A stretch of DNA of 64,000 bases from DATLNF01 sp963765815 (GTDB taxonomy: Bacteria; Actinomycetota; Actinomycetes; BP-191): contig CAVXXT010000001.1 in the NCBI GenBank assembly GCA_963765815.1, positions 1 to 64,000 on the forward strand. Reading direction: 5' to 3'. Below, one piece after another: positions 35,318-42,569 of the stretch (its first letter is position 1; every line of letters begins with the position of its first letter). Made by a program: the position numbers and the translations under genes. Below the pieces are notes generated by a model. That model made no database searches, was not told the DNA's origin, and saw only the letters and a program-made list of their open reading frames with translations.

Positions 35318-36061
35318 ATGACGACCTCTCCTGCCTCGTCCGCCGACCGCCAGCTCGCGCGCATCCGCGCCCTCCTCGCGAAGGCCGAGCACCCGAGCAC
35401 TCCGCCGCACGAGGCGGAGGCGATGTCGGAGAAGGCGGCCGAGCTGATGGCGCGCTACGCGATCGACCGCGCGCTGGTCGATGCGGCGTCGCCCAACGGG
35501 TCGGTGCCGGTCGGGCGGGTGGTGCGGGTGGTTGCGCCGTACGCCGTGCCGAAGGCGCTGCTGCTGTCCGGTGTCGCGGCGGCGGACCGGGTGCGCGTCG
35601 TCATCGCGACGGATCCCTCCGGTGAGGGACGGGTCTGCACCCTTGTCGGGTACGCCGCCGACATCGAGCTGGTCGAGCTGCTCTTCACCAGTCTGCTGCT
35701 GCAGGCGAGCACCGCGATGCGGCTCGCGTCGGCGGGTCAGCGGCGGGTGCGGGCGTTCCGACACGCGTTCCTCATGGGCTACGCGTCGGTGGTGTCCGGC
35801 CGGGTGCGGGAGGCCCAGCACCGTGCGGTCGTCGAGGACGCGACGACGCGGGGCAGCACGTCGACGGCGCTGGTGCTCCGTGGCCGCAGCGACGCGGTGG
35901 ACCGTGCGGTGACGGAGATGTTCCCGCGCCTCGGTCGCCTGCGGACGTCGGTCAGCGACGGCGGTGGTCTGCGTGCCGGACACGCCGCCGGTGCCGCAGC
36001 GGACATCTCCGCGTCACGGGGCGGGGTTGCCGGCGGTCGGGTCCGCGCTCTCGGCTCGTAA
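35318..36061 (+). CDS. DUF2786 domain protein
   Basis: 247 residues. RQLARIRALLAKAEHPSTPP and HEAEAMSEKAAELMARYAID form the N-terminal DUF2786 helical module, recognised in actinobacteria and some phages. The rest (YAADIELVELLFTSLLLQA, RHAFLMGYASVVSGRVREAQ) is helical and conserved in DUF2786 proteins with a DUF7168-like C-terminus. Function is unknown; links to metal or DNA binding are speculative. It converges with the hypothetical gene at 36115. Confidence 0.8.
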   Translation: MTTSPASSADRQLARIRALLAKAEHPSTPPHEAEAMSEKAAELMARYAIDRALVDAASPNGSVPVGRVVRVVAPYAVPKALLLSGVAAADRVRVVIATDPSGEGRVCTLVGYAADIELVELLFTSLLLQASTAMRLASAGQRRVRAFRHAFLMGYASVVSGRVREAQHRAVVEDATTRGSTSTALVLRGRSDAVDRAVTEMFPRLGRLRTSVSDGGGLRAGHAAGAAADISASRGGVAGGRVRALGS

Positions 36062-36114
36062 GACCGCTCCGTTGCGTAGAAACCGCGCTCCGGCTGGTTC
36101 TCGCGTTGCCGGTG

Positions 36115-36498
36115 TCAGGTGGCGTTGTGGAACTCGACCTGCCAACGCCACTCCGACCTGTCGTCGGCGTGCCACCACGAGGTGAGTACGCCGGCCTCGC
36201 CGCCGGGCAGCAGCACCAACCGCCCGAGGTCGTCGTCGGTCGGCCAGCCGTCCTCGAGGGTGACGGCGTCGCCCCGGCGTACCAGGTAGGACATCGGTCC
36301 CTCCTCGCCGCGCTCCAGCCCTTCGCCGCGGGCGACGACACCGCCGTCGGCGTCGCGCACGGTCACGTCGAGCGTCGGGGGAGCGGCGTGCACCAGCACC
36401 CGGTCGCCCGCGACGTCGGCGTCGACCCGGCACCGCGCGAACGCCAGCCCGCTCGCCCCGGCGCCCGGAAACCACAGGTCCCACACCTCGTCAGTCAT
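36115..36498 (-). CDS. Conserved hypothetical protein, divergent from the cyclase fusion
   Basis: 127 residues, soluble and acidic. Motifs are DEVWDLWFPGAGASGLAFAR, LVHAAPPTLDVTVRDADGG, RGDAVTLEDGWPTDDDLGR and GGEAGVLTSWWHADDRSEW. I have seen similar short beta-rich proteins in actinobacteria but cannot name a function. ATG 36498 is favoured over 36549 because TACGCT lies exactly 6 nt upstream and the longer form would overlap the divergent gene. Confidence 0.6.
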   Translation of the reverse strand: MTDEVWDLWFPGAGASGLAFARCRVDADVAGDRVLVHAAPPTLDVTVRDADGGVVARGEGLERGEEGPMSYLVRRGDAVTLEDGWPTDDDLGRLVLLPGGEAGVLTSWWHADDRSEWRWQVEFHNAT

Positions 36499-36504
36499 GG
36501 CGCC

Positions 36505-36533
36505 AGCGTAGCGACGGACGCCGCCGCTAGGGT
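36505..36533. promoter_or_regulatory. Divergent leaderless promoters
   Basis: TACGCT on the minus strand (36510-36505) is 6 nt before ATG 36498. TAGGGT on the plus strand (36528-36533) is 6 nt before GTG 36540. The two -35 regions must overlap. Confidence 0.5.
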
Positions 36534-36539
36534 CGGTGC

Positions 36540-37871
36540 GTGCTCGCACCGGAGACGAAGTACACGACCGCGGGTGAGGTCTCGATCGCCTATCAGGTGT
36601 TCGGGACCGGGGACCGCTGCCTGCTGATGTCCCGCGGCTACGCGACGCACCTGGACATGGACTGGGACTCCTCGCTCTGGGTCTCGTTCGCGGAGGGTCT
36701 GGGCGCGTTCGCGCGCGTCATCACCTTCGACAAGCGCGGCACCGGGCTCTCCGACCGGGCGAGTGAGGTGCCCACCATGGAGCAGCGCGTCGATGACATG
36801 CGCGCCGTCCTCGACGACGCGGGGGTCGAGCGAGCCACGCTGTTCGGCATCTCCGAAGGCGCGCCGATGTCGCTGCTCTTCGCCGCGACGCACCCCGAAC
36901 GGGTCGAGTCGCTGGTGCTGTACGGCGGGATGGCCCGCGCGACCTGGGCGCCGGACTACCCGTGGGCGACGGACACCGAGGCACTGCTCGAGTCGGCGCA
37001 GGAGTTCCTCCTGCCGCACATGTACACCGGCACCGACATCGAGATCTGGACCCCGTCGTACGCCGACGACGTCGAGATGCAGCGCTACGTCGCGAAGTAC
37101 CGCCGCGCGTCGGCCAGCCCCGGCGCGATGGCCACGCTCTTCCTGATGTTCCTCGAGGTCGACGTGCGCGACCTCCTGCCGTCGATCCACGTGCCCACCC
37201 TCGTGATCCACCGGTACGGCGACCGCGTGGTCAACCGGCACGCCGGGCGCTACCTCGCCGAGCACATCGCCAGCGCGAAGTACGTCGAGCTGCCGGGCCA
37301 GGACCACCTGCCGTGGGCCGGGGACGCCGCGTCGATCATCAGCGAGATCCGGGAGTTCGTCACCGGTGAGCGCGGGCCGGCGCCGGAGCCCGACCGGGTG
37401 CTGGCCACCGTGATGTTCACCGACATCGTCGACTCGACCGGGCGAGCCGTGCGCCTCGGCGACGCGGCGTGGCGCGAGGTGCTGATCCGCTACCAGCACG
37501 CCGTCGCGGTCGAGGTGGGGCGGCACCGAGGTCGTGAGCTCAAGTCGCTCGGCGACGGCGCGCTCGCGACGTTCGACGGACCGGGCCGGGCGATCGCCTG
37601 CGCGAAGGCGATCCGGGCTCGCGCGACGGAGCTGGGGCTGGGCGTGCGGACCGGGCTGCACTGCGGCGAGGTCGAGGTCATGGGCGACGACGTCGGCGGG
37701 ATCGCGGTGCACGTCGCGGCGCGTGTGTGCAGCGCCGCCGAGCCGGACGAGGTCCTGGTCACCAGCACGGTGAAGGACCTCGTCGCGGGCTCCGGCGTGA
37801 TGTTCACCGATCGTGGGCAGCCACCGCTGAAGGGGATAGACCGTCCCTGGCAGTGCTGGGCCGCGGACTGA
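36540..37871 (+). CDS. Alpha/beta hydrolase fused to class III adenylate/guanylate cyclase
   Basis: 443 residues. Residues 1-275 are an alpha/beta hydrolase domain with VITFDKRGTGLSDR, an altered nucleophile elbow LFGISEGAPMSLLFA (Ser present), VLYGGMARATW and His in PGQDHLPWAGD. Residues 285-443 are a class III cyclase: VMFTDIVDSTGRAVRLGD (metal Asp pair), ELKSLGDGALATFDGPGRA and GGIAVHVAARVCSAAEPDEV. This architecture is known in mycobacteria and relatives. The hydrolase part may sense a small molecule, while the C-terminus makes cAMP. Its 3' end overlaps the convergent membrane gene by 68 bases. Confidence 0.85.
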   Translation: MLAPETKYTTAGEVSIAYQVFGTGDRCLLMSRGYATHLDMDWDSSLWVSFAEGLGAFARVITFDKRGTGLSDRASEVPTMEQRVDDMRAVLDDAGVERATLFGISEGAPMSLLFAATHPERVESLVLYGGMARATWAPDYPWATDTEALLESAQEFLLPHMYTGTDIEIWTPSYADDVEMQRYVAKYRRASASPGAMATLFLMFLEVDVRDLLPSIHVPTLVIHRYGDRVVNRHAGRYLAEHIASAKYVELPGQDHLPWAGDAASIISEIREFVTGERGPAPEPDRVLATVMFTDIVDSTGRAVRLGDAAWREVLIRYQHAVAVEVGRHRGRELKSLGDGALATFDGPGRAIACAKAIRARATELGLGVRTGLHCGEVEVMGDDVGGIAVHVAARVCSAAEPDEVLVTSTVKDLVAGSGVMFTDRGQPPLKGIDRPWQCWAAD

Positions 37872-38493
37872 CGACGGCTGACTCGGCGTCGAGTGCGCGA
37901 CCGGCGAGCGCCCAGGCGAACAACCACGGCACGAACGCCGCGCCCAACGCGATCAGGTCGGACAGCACCAGCATCAACGGGAACCAGGCGAGCAGCAGGA
38001 CCGGCGTCACGCGCGGGCGATAGCCGCGCCGGAGCAGGCCGATGCCGAGGACGATCGAGCCGATCAGCGAGATGAGCAGGCCGGGGATGCCCGCGACGGC
38101 GAAGAACTCCTCGAGCAGCGGCGTCCAGTACTCACCGGCCACCGCGACCGTCGTGAGCACGTAGCCGGACAGCGCGATCCGCCAGCCCCACTTCTCCGCG
38201 CCGTACGGCGTCGGCCGCGAGCGGCGGACGAGGAAGGCGCACGCCGTGGCGACGAGGAACAGCGGCAGGTAGAGCTTGCCCCAGGTCGTGTAGACCGTGT
38301 CGGCGCTGCCCCAGTCGAGCAGCGGACGCAGCCGTTCGGCGGCCGGCTCGGCCCAGGCGCGCACGCCGGGCAGGTCGAGGTCGGACTTGCCGTCGGCGGT
38401 CTGGAATCGGGCGAGGGCGTGGATCGGCGTGATGACGAGGCTCGCGACGGCAGCCGCCATCGCGCTGCGGGTGACGAGTCGGTCTCGGTCCAT
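37804..38493 (-). CDS. Multi-spanning membrane protein of unknown function
   Basis: 229 residues with about five or six membrane helices: an N-terminal one (AMAAAVASLVITPIHALA), LYLPLFLVATACAFLV, LSGYVLTTVAVAGEYW, IPGLLISLIGSIVLGIGLL and TPVLLLAWFPLMLVLSDLI. The loop between helices 1 and 2 is polar (ADGKSDLDLPGVRAWAEP). I do not recognise the family. GGAG precedes ATG 38493. Its 3' end overlaps the cyclase gene tail-to-tail, so transcription of the two could interfere. It is divergent from the two-component system. Confidence 0.65.
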   Translation of the reverse strand: MDRDRLVTRSAMAAAVASLVITPIHALARFQTADGKSDLDLPGVRAWAEPAAERLRPLLDWGSADTVYTTWGKLYLPLFLVATACAFLVRRSRPTPYGAEKWGWRIALSGYVLTTVAVAGEYWTPLLEEFFAVAGIPGLLISLIGSIVLGIGLLRRGYRPRVTPVLLLAWFPLMLVLSDLIALGAAFVPWLFAWALAGRALDAESAVVSPRPSTARDGLSPSAVAAHDR

Positions 38494-38630
38494 GGCCTGC
38501 TCCTTCGGGTCGGTACGGCGTGACTGCAGTCGACCGCGCGGGAGCGAGGTACGTCGTCGGCGTACCGCTTGATCCGCTCTCCACCCCAGGGTTGACGCGG
38601 ATCACCCGGCGCGGCGGCTACGGTCGCGGC

Positions 38631-39761
38631 GTGGACACCCTGCTGAGCCCTCGCGACGCAGGCCTGCCGGCAGCGCTGCTGGCGCTGGCCGTCGTCGAGC
38701 TGGTCAGCCTCGGCCTCGCCGACACGGCCGCGCTCCCGTTCGCGGTCGTCACGTCGACGCTGCTCGTCGCGCGCCGGCGGTGGCCCTGGGCGATCGGCAC
38801 GCTGACCTGCGTCGTGATGGCGATGCTGCCGTGGTTCGGCCCCGAGCTCGACGACCCCGCCACCCCGATCCTGGTCGTCGGCGTCGCGACGTACACGATG
38901 GGCCGCCGGCTGCCCGACCTGCGCGGGGCCGCGAGCGTCGCGCTCCTGCTCGGGTTGCTCGTCGTCGACCTGCAGTTCACCACCAAGGACAAGTTCGACG
39001 TCAGCGACGTCGTGTTCCTCGCGGTGATGACGCTGCCGCCGTATGCCGCGGGTCGGGTCATGCGCGCGCTGGCGGCGCGCAACGAGCGGTTACGCGAGCA
39101 GGCAGCGGAGCTGCTGCGGCTGCAGGACCAGGTGCGGGTCGAAGCCGCGGCGGCGGAGCGGGGACGCATCGCGAGAGAGCTGCACGACGTGATCGCGCAC
39201 TCGGTGAGTGCGATGGTCGTGCAGGCCTCGGCCGCCGAGGAGCTGATGGCCGGCGACCCGGTGCGTGCGCGCGCCGCCGTGCGGGAGGTCGCGACGACCG
39301 GCCGGCGCGCGCTCGCGGAGACGGGCCGGTTGCTGCACCTGCTGCGGGACAGCGGTGACGAGCTCGGGCTGGCGCCCGACGTCGGGCTGGGGCGGTTGAC
39401 GGAGCTGGTGGACGGGTTCCGGCGTGACGGGCTCGACGTGTCACTGGACGTGTCCGGGTCGGTGGCTGATCTGCCGGCGGGCGTCGACCTCTCGGCGTAC
39501 CGCGTCGTGCAGGAGTCACTCACCAACGCGCTCAAGCACGGCGACGCGACCGTCCGCGTCGACATCGCGCGCAACGCCGAGCGGCTGCGGATCGAGGTCG
39601 TGAACCCGATGTCGCCGACGTCGGTGCGCCCCGGCGGCTCCGGCCTCGGCCTGGTCGGCATGGGGGAGCGGGTGTCGGTGTTCGGCGGGTCGCTGTCGCA
39701 CGGCGTCGTCGACGGCGCATGGTGCCTGGTCGCCGAGCTGCCGCTCGCGGTGGACGGATGA
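38631..39761 (+). CDS. NarL-type sensor histidine kinase
   Basis: 376 residues. About five hydrophobic segments (1-140) form the membrane input, then a coiled coil (ALAARNERLREQAAELLRLQ). The HisKA_3 box is RIARELHDVIAHSVSAMVVQ with the phospho-accepting His, followed by a HATPase domain (LTNALKHGDATVRVDIARNA, N-box; GGSGLGLVGMGERV, G-box). There is no extracytoplasmic sensor domain, so the membrane module is probably the sensor. GTG 38631 is preceded by TACGGT with a 6-nt gap. It is 4 nt upstream of its response regulator. Confidence 0.88.
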   Translation: MDTLLSPRDAGLPAALLALAVVELVSLGLADTAALPFAVVTSTLLVARRRWPWAIGTLTCVVMAMLPWFGPELDDPATPILVVGVATYTMGRRLPDLRGAASVALLLGLLVVDLQFTTKDKFDVSDVVFLAVMTLPPYAAGRVMRALAARNERLREQAAELLRLQDQVRVEAAAAERGRIARELHDVIAHSVSAMVVQASAAEELMAGDPVRARAAVREVATTGRRALAETGRLLHLLRDSGDELGLAPDVGLGRLTELVDGFRRDGLDVSLDVSGSVADLPAGVDLSAYRVVQESLTNALKHGDATVRVDIARNAERLRIEVVNPMSPTSVRPGGSGLGLVGMGERVSVFGGSLSHGVVDGAWCLVAELPLAVDG

Positions 39762-39765
39762 TCCG

Positions 39766-40422
39766 GTGACGTCGGTCGTCGTCGCCGACGACCAGGACCT
39801 GGTCCGGTCCGGTCTCGTGCTGGTGCTGCAGGCGCGCGGCCTCGAGGTCGTGGGCGAGGCGGCGGACGGACGAGAGGCGGTCGACGTCGTACGGCGTACG
39901 TCGCCGGACGTCGTGCTGATGGACGTGCGGATGCCGGTCCTCGACGGCATCGCGGCGACGCGGGAGCTGGTCGCCGCGGGTGTGTCGTCGCGCGTGCTGA
40001 TGCTGACGACGTACGACCTCGACGAGTACGTCTACGGCGCGCTGCGCGCCGGCGCGGCGGGGTTCCTGCTCAAGGCGACGCCGCCGGAGAAGCTGGTCGC
40101 CGGGATCGAGACCGTCGCTGCCGGCGACGCGCTGCTCGCGCCGATGCTGACGCGTCGGCTGATCGAGGAGCACATCCGCCGGCCGGCGCCGGTGGCCGGC
40201 GTACCGGAGCCGCTGCAGGTGCTGACCGAGCGCGAGCTCGACGTGCTGCGGCTGATGGCGCGCGGGCTGGCGAACGGCGAGATCGCGGAGGCGCTGTTCG
40301 TCAGCGAGGCGACGGTGAAGACGCACGTGAACCGGGTGCTCGGCAAGCTCGGCATGCGCGGTCGGGTGCAGGCCGTCGTGCTCGCCTACGAGACCGGCCT
40401 GGTCCGCCCGGGCGACGTGTAA
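39766..40422 (+). CDS. NarL/FixJ-family response regulator
   Basis: 218 residues. The receiver has DDQDLVRSG (acidic pocket), phospho-acceptor Asp in VVLMDVRMPVLDGI, and Lys in FLLKATPPEKL. The LuxR-type helix-turn-helix is LTERELDVLRLMARGLANGE and VSEATVKTHVNRVLGKLG. It pairs with the kinase directly upstream. The fragment at 41678 encodes the same helix-turn-helix class, so this locus may once have held two regulators. Confidence 0.92.
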   Translation: MTSVVVADDQDLVRSGLVLVLQARGLEVVGEAADGREAVDVVRRTSPDVVLMDVRMPVLDGIAATRELVAAGVSSRVLMLTTYDLDEYVYGALRAGAAGFLLKATPPEKLVAGIETVAAGDALLAPMLTRRLIEEHIRRPAPVAGVPEPLQVLTERELDVLRLMARGLANGEIAEALFVSEATVKTHVNRVLGKLGMRGRVQAVVLAYETGLVRPGDV

Positions 40423-40515
40423 CGGGACGAGCGTCATACGGGCTGTGGACGGCGTGGCTCGGTTTGTCGGCGCTGGTCTCGACCGTGGTGGCTCCCACTT
40501 CTGAGGAGGCCGCCG

Positions 40516-41052
40516 ATGCCGAAGTCCCGTCACCGCCGCAAGGGCACCACCCGCCCGCGGGTGCGCCACGAGCAGGTCAGGCACCCCGACTGCGTCGCCT
40601 GCAACGACCCTGACTGGAACGAGGATCGGGACCTCGAGCAGATGCTCGACCAGGTCGCGCGAGTGGGCTGGACCGCCATGGGCGTGCTCGGCGACCGTGA
40701 GCACCCGCCGTACACCTACACCATCGGGCTCAGCCTGGTGGGCCACCCCGAGCTGGTCATCGTGGGGATGGCGCCGGAGTCGGCGTACGCCGAGATCGGC
40801 CGGCTCGCCGCGACGGTCCTGGCGGGCGAGTCACTCGACGACGTCGACGAGCTGGAGAAGCCCTGCGGCTGCAGCTACCGCTTCGTCCGGGTGGGTTCCC
40901 GTGCGATCGACCTCAACCGGGCGGAGCTGCTCGCTGACTACGAGGGCGCGATCCAGTGCGTCTGGTCGGTCGGCGGCCGCTACCCGGGCGAGCCGGGCTA
41001 CCCGGAGATCGCCTTCCGGCAGCCGATCCTGGGCCCGTCGTCGTGGGTATGA
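40516..41052 (+). CDS. DUF4262 domain protein
   Basis: 178 residues. The core is VGWTAMGVLGDREHPPYTYT and IGLSLVGHPELVIVGMAPES, matching the DUF4262 pattern (PPYSYTVGL...HPEL). The N-terminus is basic with a Cys pair in HPDCVACNDPDW; a second, CGCS, lies in EKPCGCSYRFV. Function is unknown; DUF4262 genes occur in many actinobacteria near toxin-antitoxin or mobile genes. GAGGAG lies 10 nt before ATG 40516. The last codons overlap the promoter of the next toxin-antitoxin pair. Confidence 0.8.
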   Translation: MPKSRHRRKGTTRPRVRHEQVRHPDCVACNDPDWNEDRDLEQMLDQVARVGWTAMGVLGDREHPPYTYTIGLSLVGHPELVIVGMAPESAYAEIGRLAATVLAGESLDDVDELEKPCGCSYRFVRVGSRAIDLNRAELLADYEGAIQCVWSVGGRYPGEPGYPEIAFRQPILGPSSWV

Positions 41053-41053
41053 T
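41048..41053 (+). promoter_or_regulatory. TATGAT -10 of the second toxin-antitoxin operon
   Basis: A near-consensus TATGAT overlaps the DUF4262 stop and lies 7 nt before ATG 41061. It makes the ATGs at 41049/41052 unlikely starts and implies a leaderless antitoxin message. Confidence 0.55.
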
Positions 41054-41060
41054 GATCGGT

Positions 41061-41324
41061 ATGACACGGCGCGCGAAGATCGCGGTGAGCCTCCCTGCTG
41101 AGCTCGTCGCCGCGGCCCGACGCGCGGTGAAGAGCGGACGCGCGCCGAGCGTCAGCGCCTACGTCGAGACGGCGCTCGCGCACCAGGTCGACCGTGACGA
41201 AGGCGGCGACTGGATCGATGAGTGGTTGGCGGAAACCGGCGGTCCGATGACAGCGGAGGAGGAGGCATGGGCCGACGAGGTCCTCGGGCTGACCCGGGTG
41301 CGACGTTCGACACGGGCGCGCTGA
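41061..41324 (+). CDS. Ribbon-helix-helix antitoxin (VapB-like)
   Basis: 87 residues. TRRAKIAVSLPAELVAAARR and SGRAPSVSAYVETALAHQVD form the ribbon-helix-helix DNA-binding domain. The acidic C-terminus (DWIDEWLAETGGPMTAEEEA) should bind the toxin. It overlaps the toxin gene by 58 nt in another frame. Autoregulation is expected for the family. Confidence 0.82.
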   Translation: MTRRAKIAVSLPAELVAAARRAVKSGRAPSVSAYVETALAHQVDRDEGGDWIDEWLAETGGPMTAEEEAWADEVLGLTRVRRSTRAR

Positions 41325-41668
41325 TTGCGATCGACCGCGGCGAACGCGAGATGTCGGTCCTGGTCTCGAAGGCGACGAAGCGAAACGTGGTGATGGCCGT
41401 GCCTGCTGCGGTGCTTGCCCAGGCATGGCGTGATCCGCGCACGCAGGTTCGGCTCACTCGGTTCGTGGAGTCGGCGCAGTGCGAGGTCGTGCCGCTGGAC
41501 CGGCGGACAGCGAAGCGCGCCGGTCAGCTGTGTGCCGCGACGGGCACGTCCGACGTCGTCGACGCCTCGGTGGTCGTCTGCGCGCACGACCGCGGCCAGC
41601 CGGTCGTCACGTCCGACCCGGACGACCTGCGCCGGCTCGACCCGCACCTTCGCCTGCTGCCGATCTGA
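41267..41668 (+). CDS. PIN-domain ribonuclease toxin (VapC-like)
   Basis: 133 residues. Metal-site Asp residues are in TFDTGALIAIDRG, GTSDVVDASVVVCAHDRG and VTSDPDDLRRLDPHL; VPAAVLAQAWRDPRTQVRLT carries Gln where some PIN subgroups have Glu, which is normal for this actinobacterial clade. The start at ATG 41267 yields an unusually long N-terminus (MGRRGPRADPGA) before the first strand, so initiation may be further in. Likely an RNase toxin inhibited by the upstream antitoxin. Confidence 0.82.
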   Translation: MGRRGPRADPGATFDTGALIAIDRGEREMSVLVSKATKRNVVMAVPAAVLAQAWRDPRTQVRLTRFVESAQCEVVPLDRRTAKRAGQLCAATGTSDVVDASVVVCAHDRGQPVVTSDPDDLRRLDPHLRLLPI

Positions 41669-41677
41669 CCCACGAGC

Positions 41678-41842
41678 TCAGGGGGTGACGAGGCCGCTCT
41701 CGTAGGCCGCGATGACGGCCTGCACGCGGTCGCGTACGCCGAGCTTGGCCAGCACATTGCCGACGTGGGTCTTCACCGTGCCGGCGGAGACGACCAGCTC
41801 GGCGCAGATCTCGGCGTTGCTCAGCCCGTGCGCGATGAGCCG
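41678..41842 (-). pseudogene. 3' remnant of a NarL-type response regulator gene
   Basis: The minus strand encodes RLIAHGLSNAEICAELVVSA and GTVKTHVGNVLAKLGVRDRV, then QAVIAAYESGLVTP and a stop: the second half of a LuxR helix-turn-helix. Homology stops abruptly at 41842, where the palindrome at 41840-41905 begins; the receiver domain is absent. It matches the C-terminus of the intact regulator ending at 40422 but is not identical, so it comes from a separate gene. Deletion at the palindrome is the simplest explanation. Confidence 0.8.
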
Positions 41843-41905
41843 GGGAGCGTTTCAGTGACGGCGACCGCATCCGGACGCGGTTTCCGTGCCTGAAACGCTC
41901 CCCGG
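41840..41905. repeat. 66-bp palindrome with 16-bp perfect arms
   Basis: CCGGGGAGCGTTTCAG at 41840-41855 is exactly complementary to 41890-41905; an inner stem ACCGC/GCGGT lies at 41864-41881. It forms the break point of the response-regulator remnant and supplies the stop codon of the VOC gene. Confidence 0.75.
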
Positions 41906-42439
41906 TGTCGGGTGGGAGCGGGTCTTGCTAGAGCCGGCCTGGTACGACGCGAGCTCAGCGGCGGTGCGGACGCCGGACCAGCGGGCCACTTCGGCGTCGA
42001 GGTCGAGCCGCTCGATCGGCGCGGCGTTCTCGAACTCGCCCCACGCCTCGCGGGGGAGCATCCACATGATCTCGAACTCGTTGCCGTCGGGGTCCGCGCC
42101 GTACAGGCTCTTCGTCGCGCCGTGGCTGGACTCGCCGCCGAGCGCTCCGGCCGCGAGCAACGAGGCGCGCGCGTCGACCAGCTCGTCGATCGTGTCGACC
42201 TGCCAGGCCAGGTGGTAGAGCCCGATGCCGCTGCGCTTCGGCCCGGAGGCTGCGCCGATGCCGAACAGGCCGAGGTCGTGGTGGTTGCCGCCGCGGGGGA
42301 GCCGGAGGAACGCGGCGTTGGCGCGCGGCTCGCGGGCGACCACCTCCATGCCGAACGTGTCGCTGTAGAAGCGCACCGACCGCTCGAGCTCGGCGACGAA
42401 GAGCACCGCGTGGTTGAGCCGGATCGGCGAGAACGACAT
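41852..42439 (-). CDS. VOC (glyoxalase/dioxygenase fold) protein
   Basis: 195 residues. LNHAVLFVAELERSVRFYSD and TFGMEVVAREPRANAAFLRL, LYHLAWQVDTIDELVDARAS and SLYGADPDGNEFEIMWMLPR give two beta-alpha-beta-beta-beta modules; His near residue 10, His in YHLAWQV and Glu in NEFEIMW can form the metal site. It is closest to catechol-2,3-dioxygenase-like VOC proteins, substrate unknown. The last ~20 residues (TPGSVSGTETASGCGRRH) read into the palindrome and replace the natural end. Confidence 0.82.
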   Translation of the reverse strand: MSFSPIRLNHAVLFVAELERSVRFYSDTFGMEVVAREPRANAAFLRLPRGGNHHDLGLFGIGAASGPKRSGIGLYHLAWQVDTIDELVDARASLLAAGALGGESSHGATKSLYGADPDGNEFEIMWMLPREAWGEFENAAPIERLDLDAEVARWSGVRTAAELASYQAGSSKTRSHPTPGSVSGTETASGCGRRH

Positions 42440-42569
42440 GGCGGCTGACCTCCCAGGAAAGGTTGTTGCAGAGTCAACTTCTTCAACCAGTGGACCGCTC
42501 CCGGGATTCCCGGATCGGCGTACTCTGCGCCGCACAGAGCCTGGTGCGTCAAGCGACGAGGAGACGCGA

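Noticed and set aside
38592..38624. A TTGACG/TACGGT promoter for the histidine kinase
   Set aside because: The spacing of 21 nt is too long for a normal sigma-70 pair; only the TACGGT element is kept as evidence.
40423..40515. A further copy of the nested palindrome after the response regulator
   Set aside because: It has CTGTGGACG in common with copy E5 but arms pair at only four or five bases.
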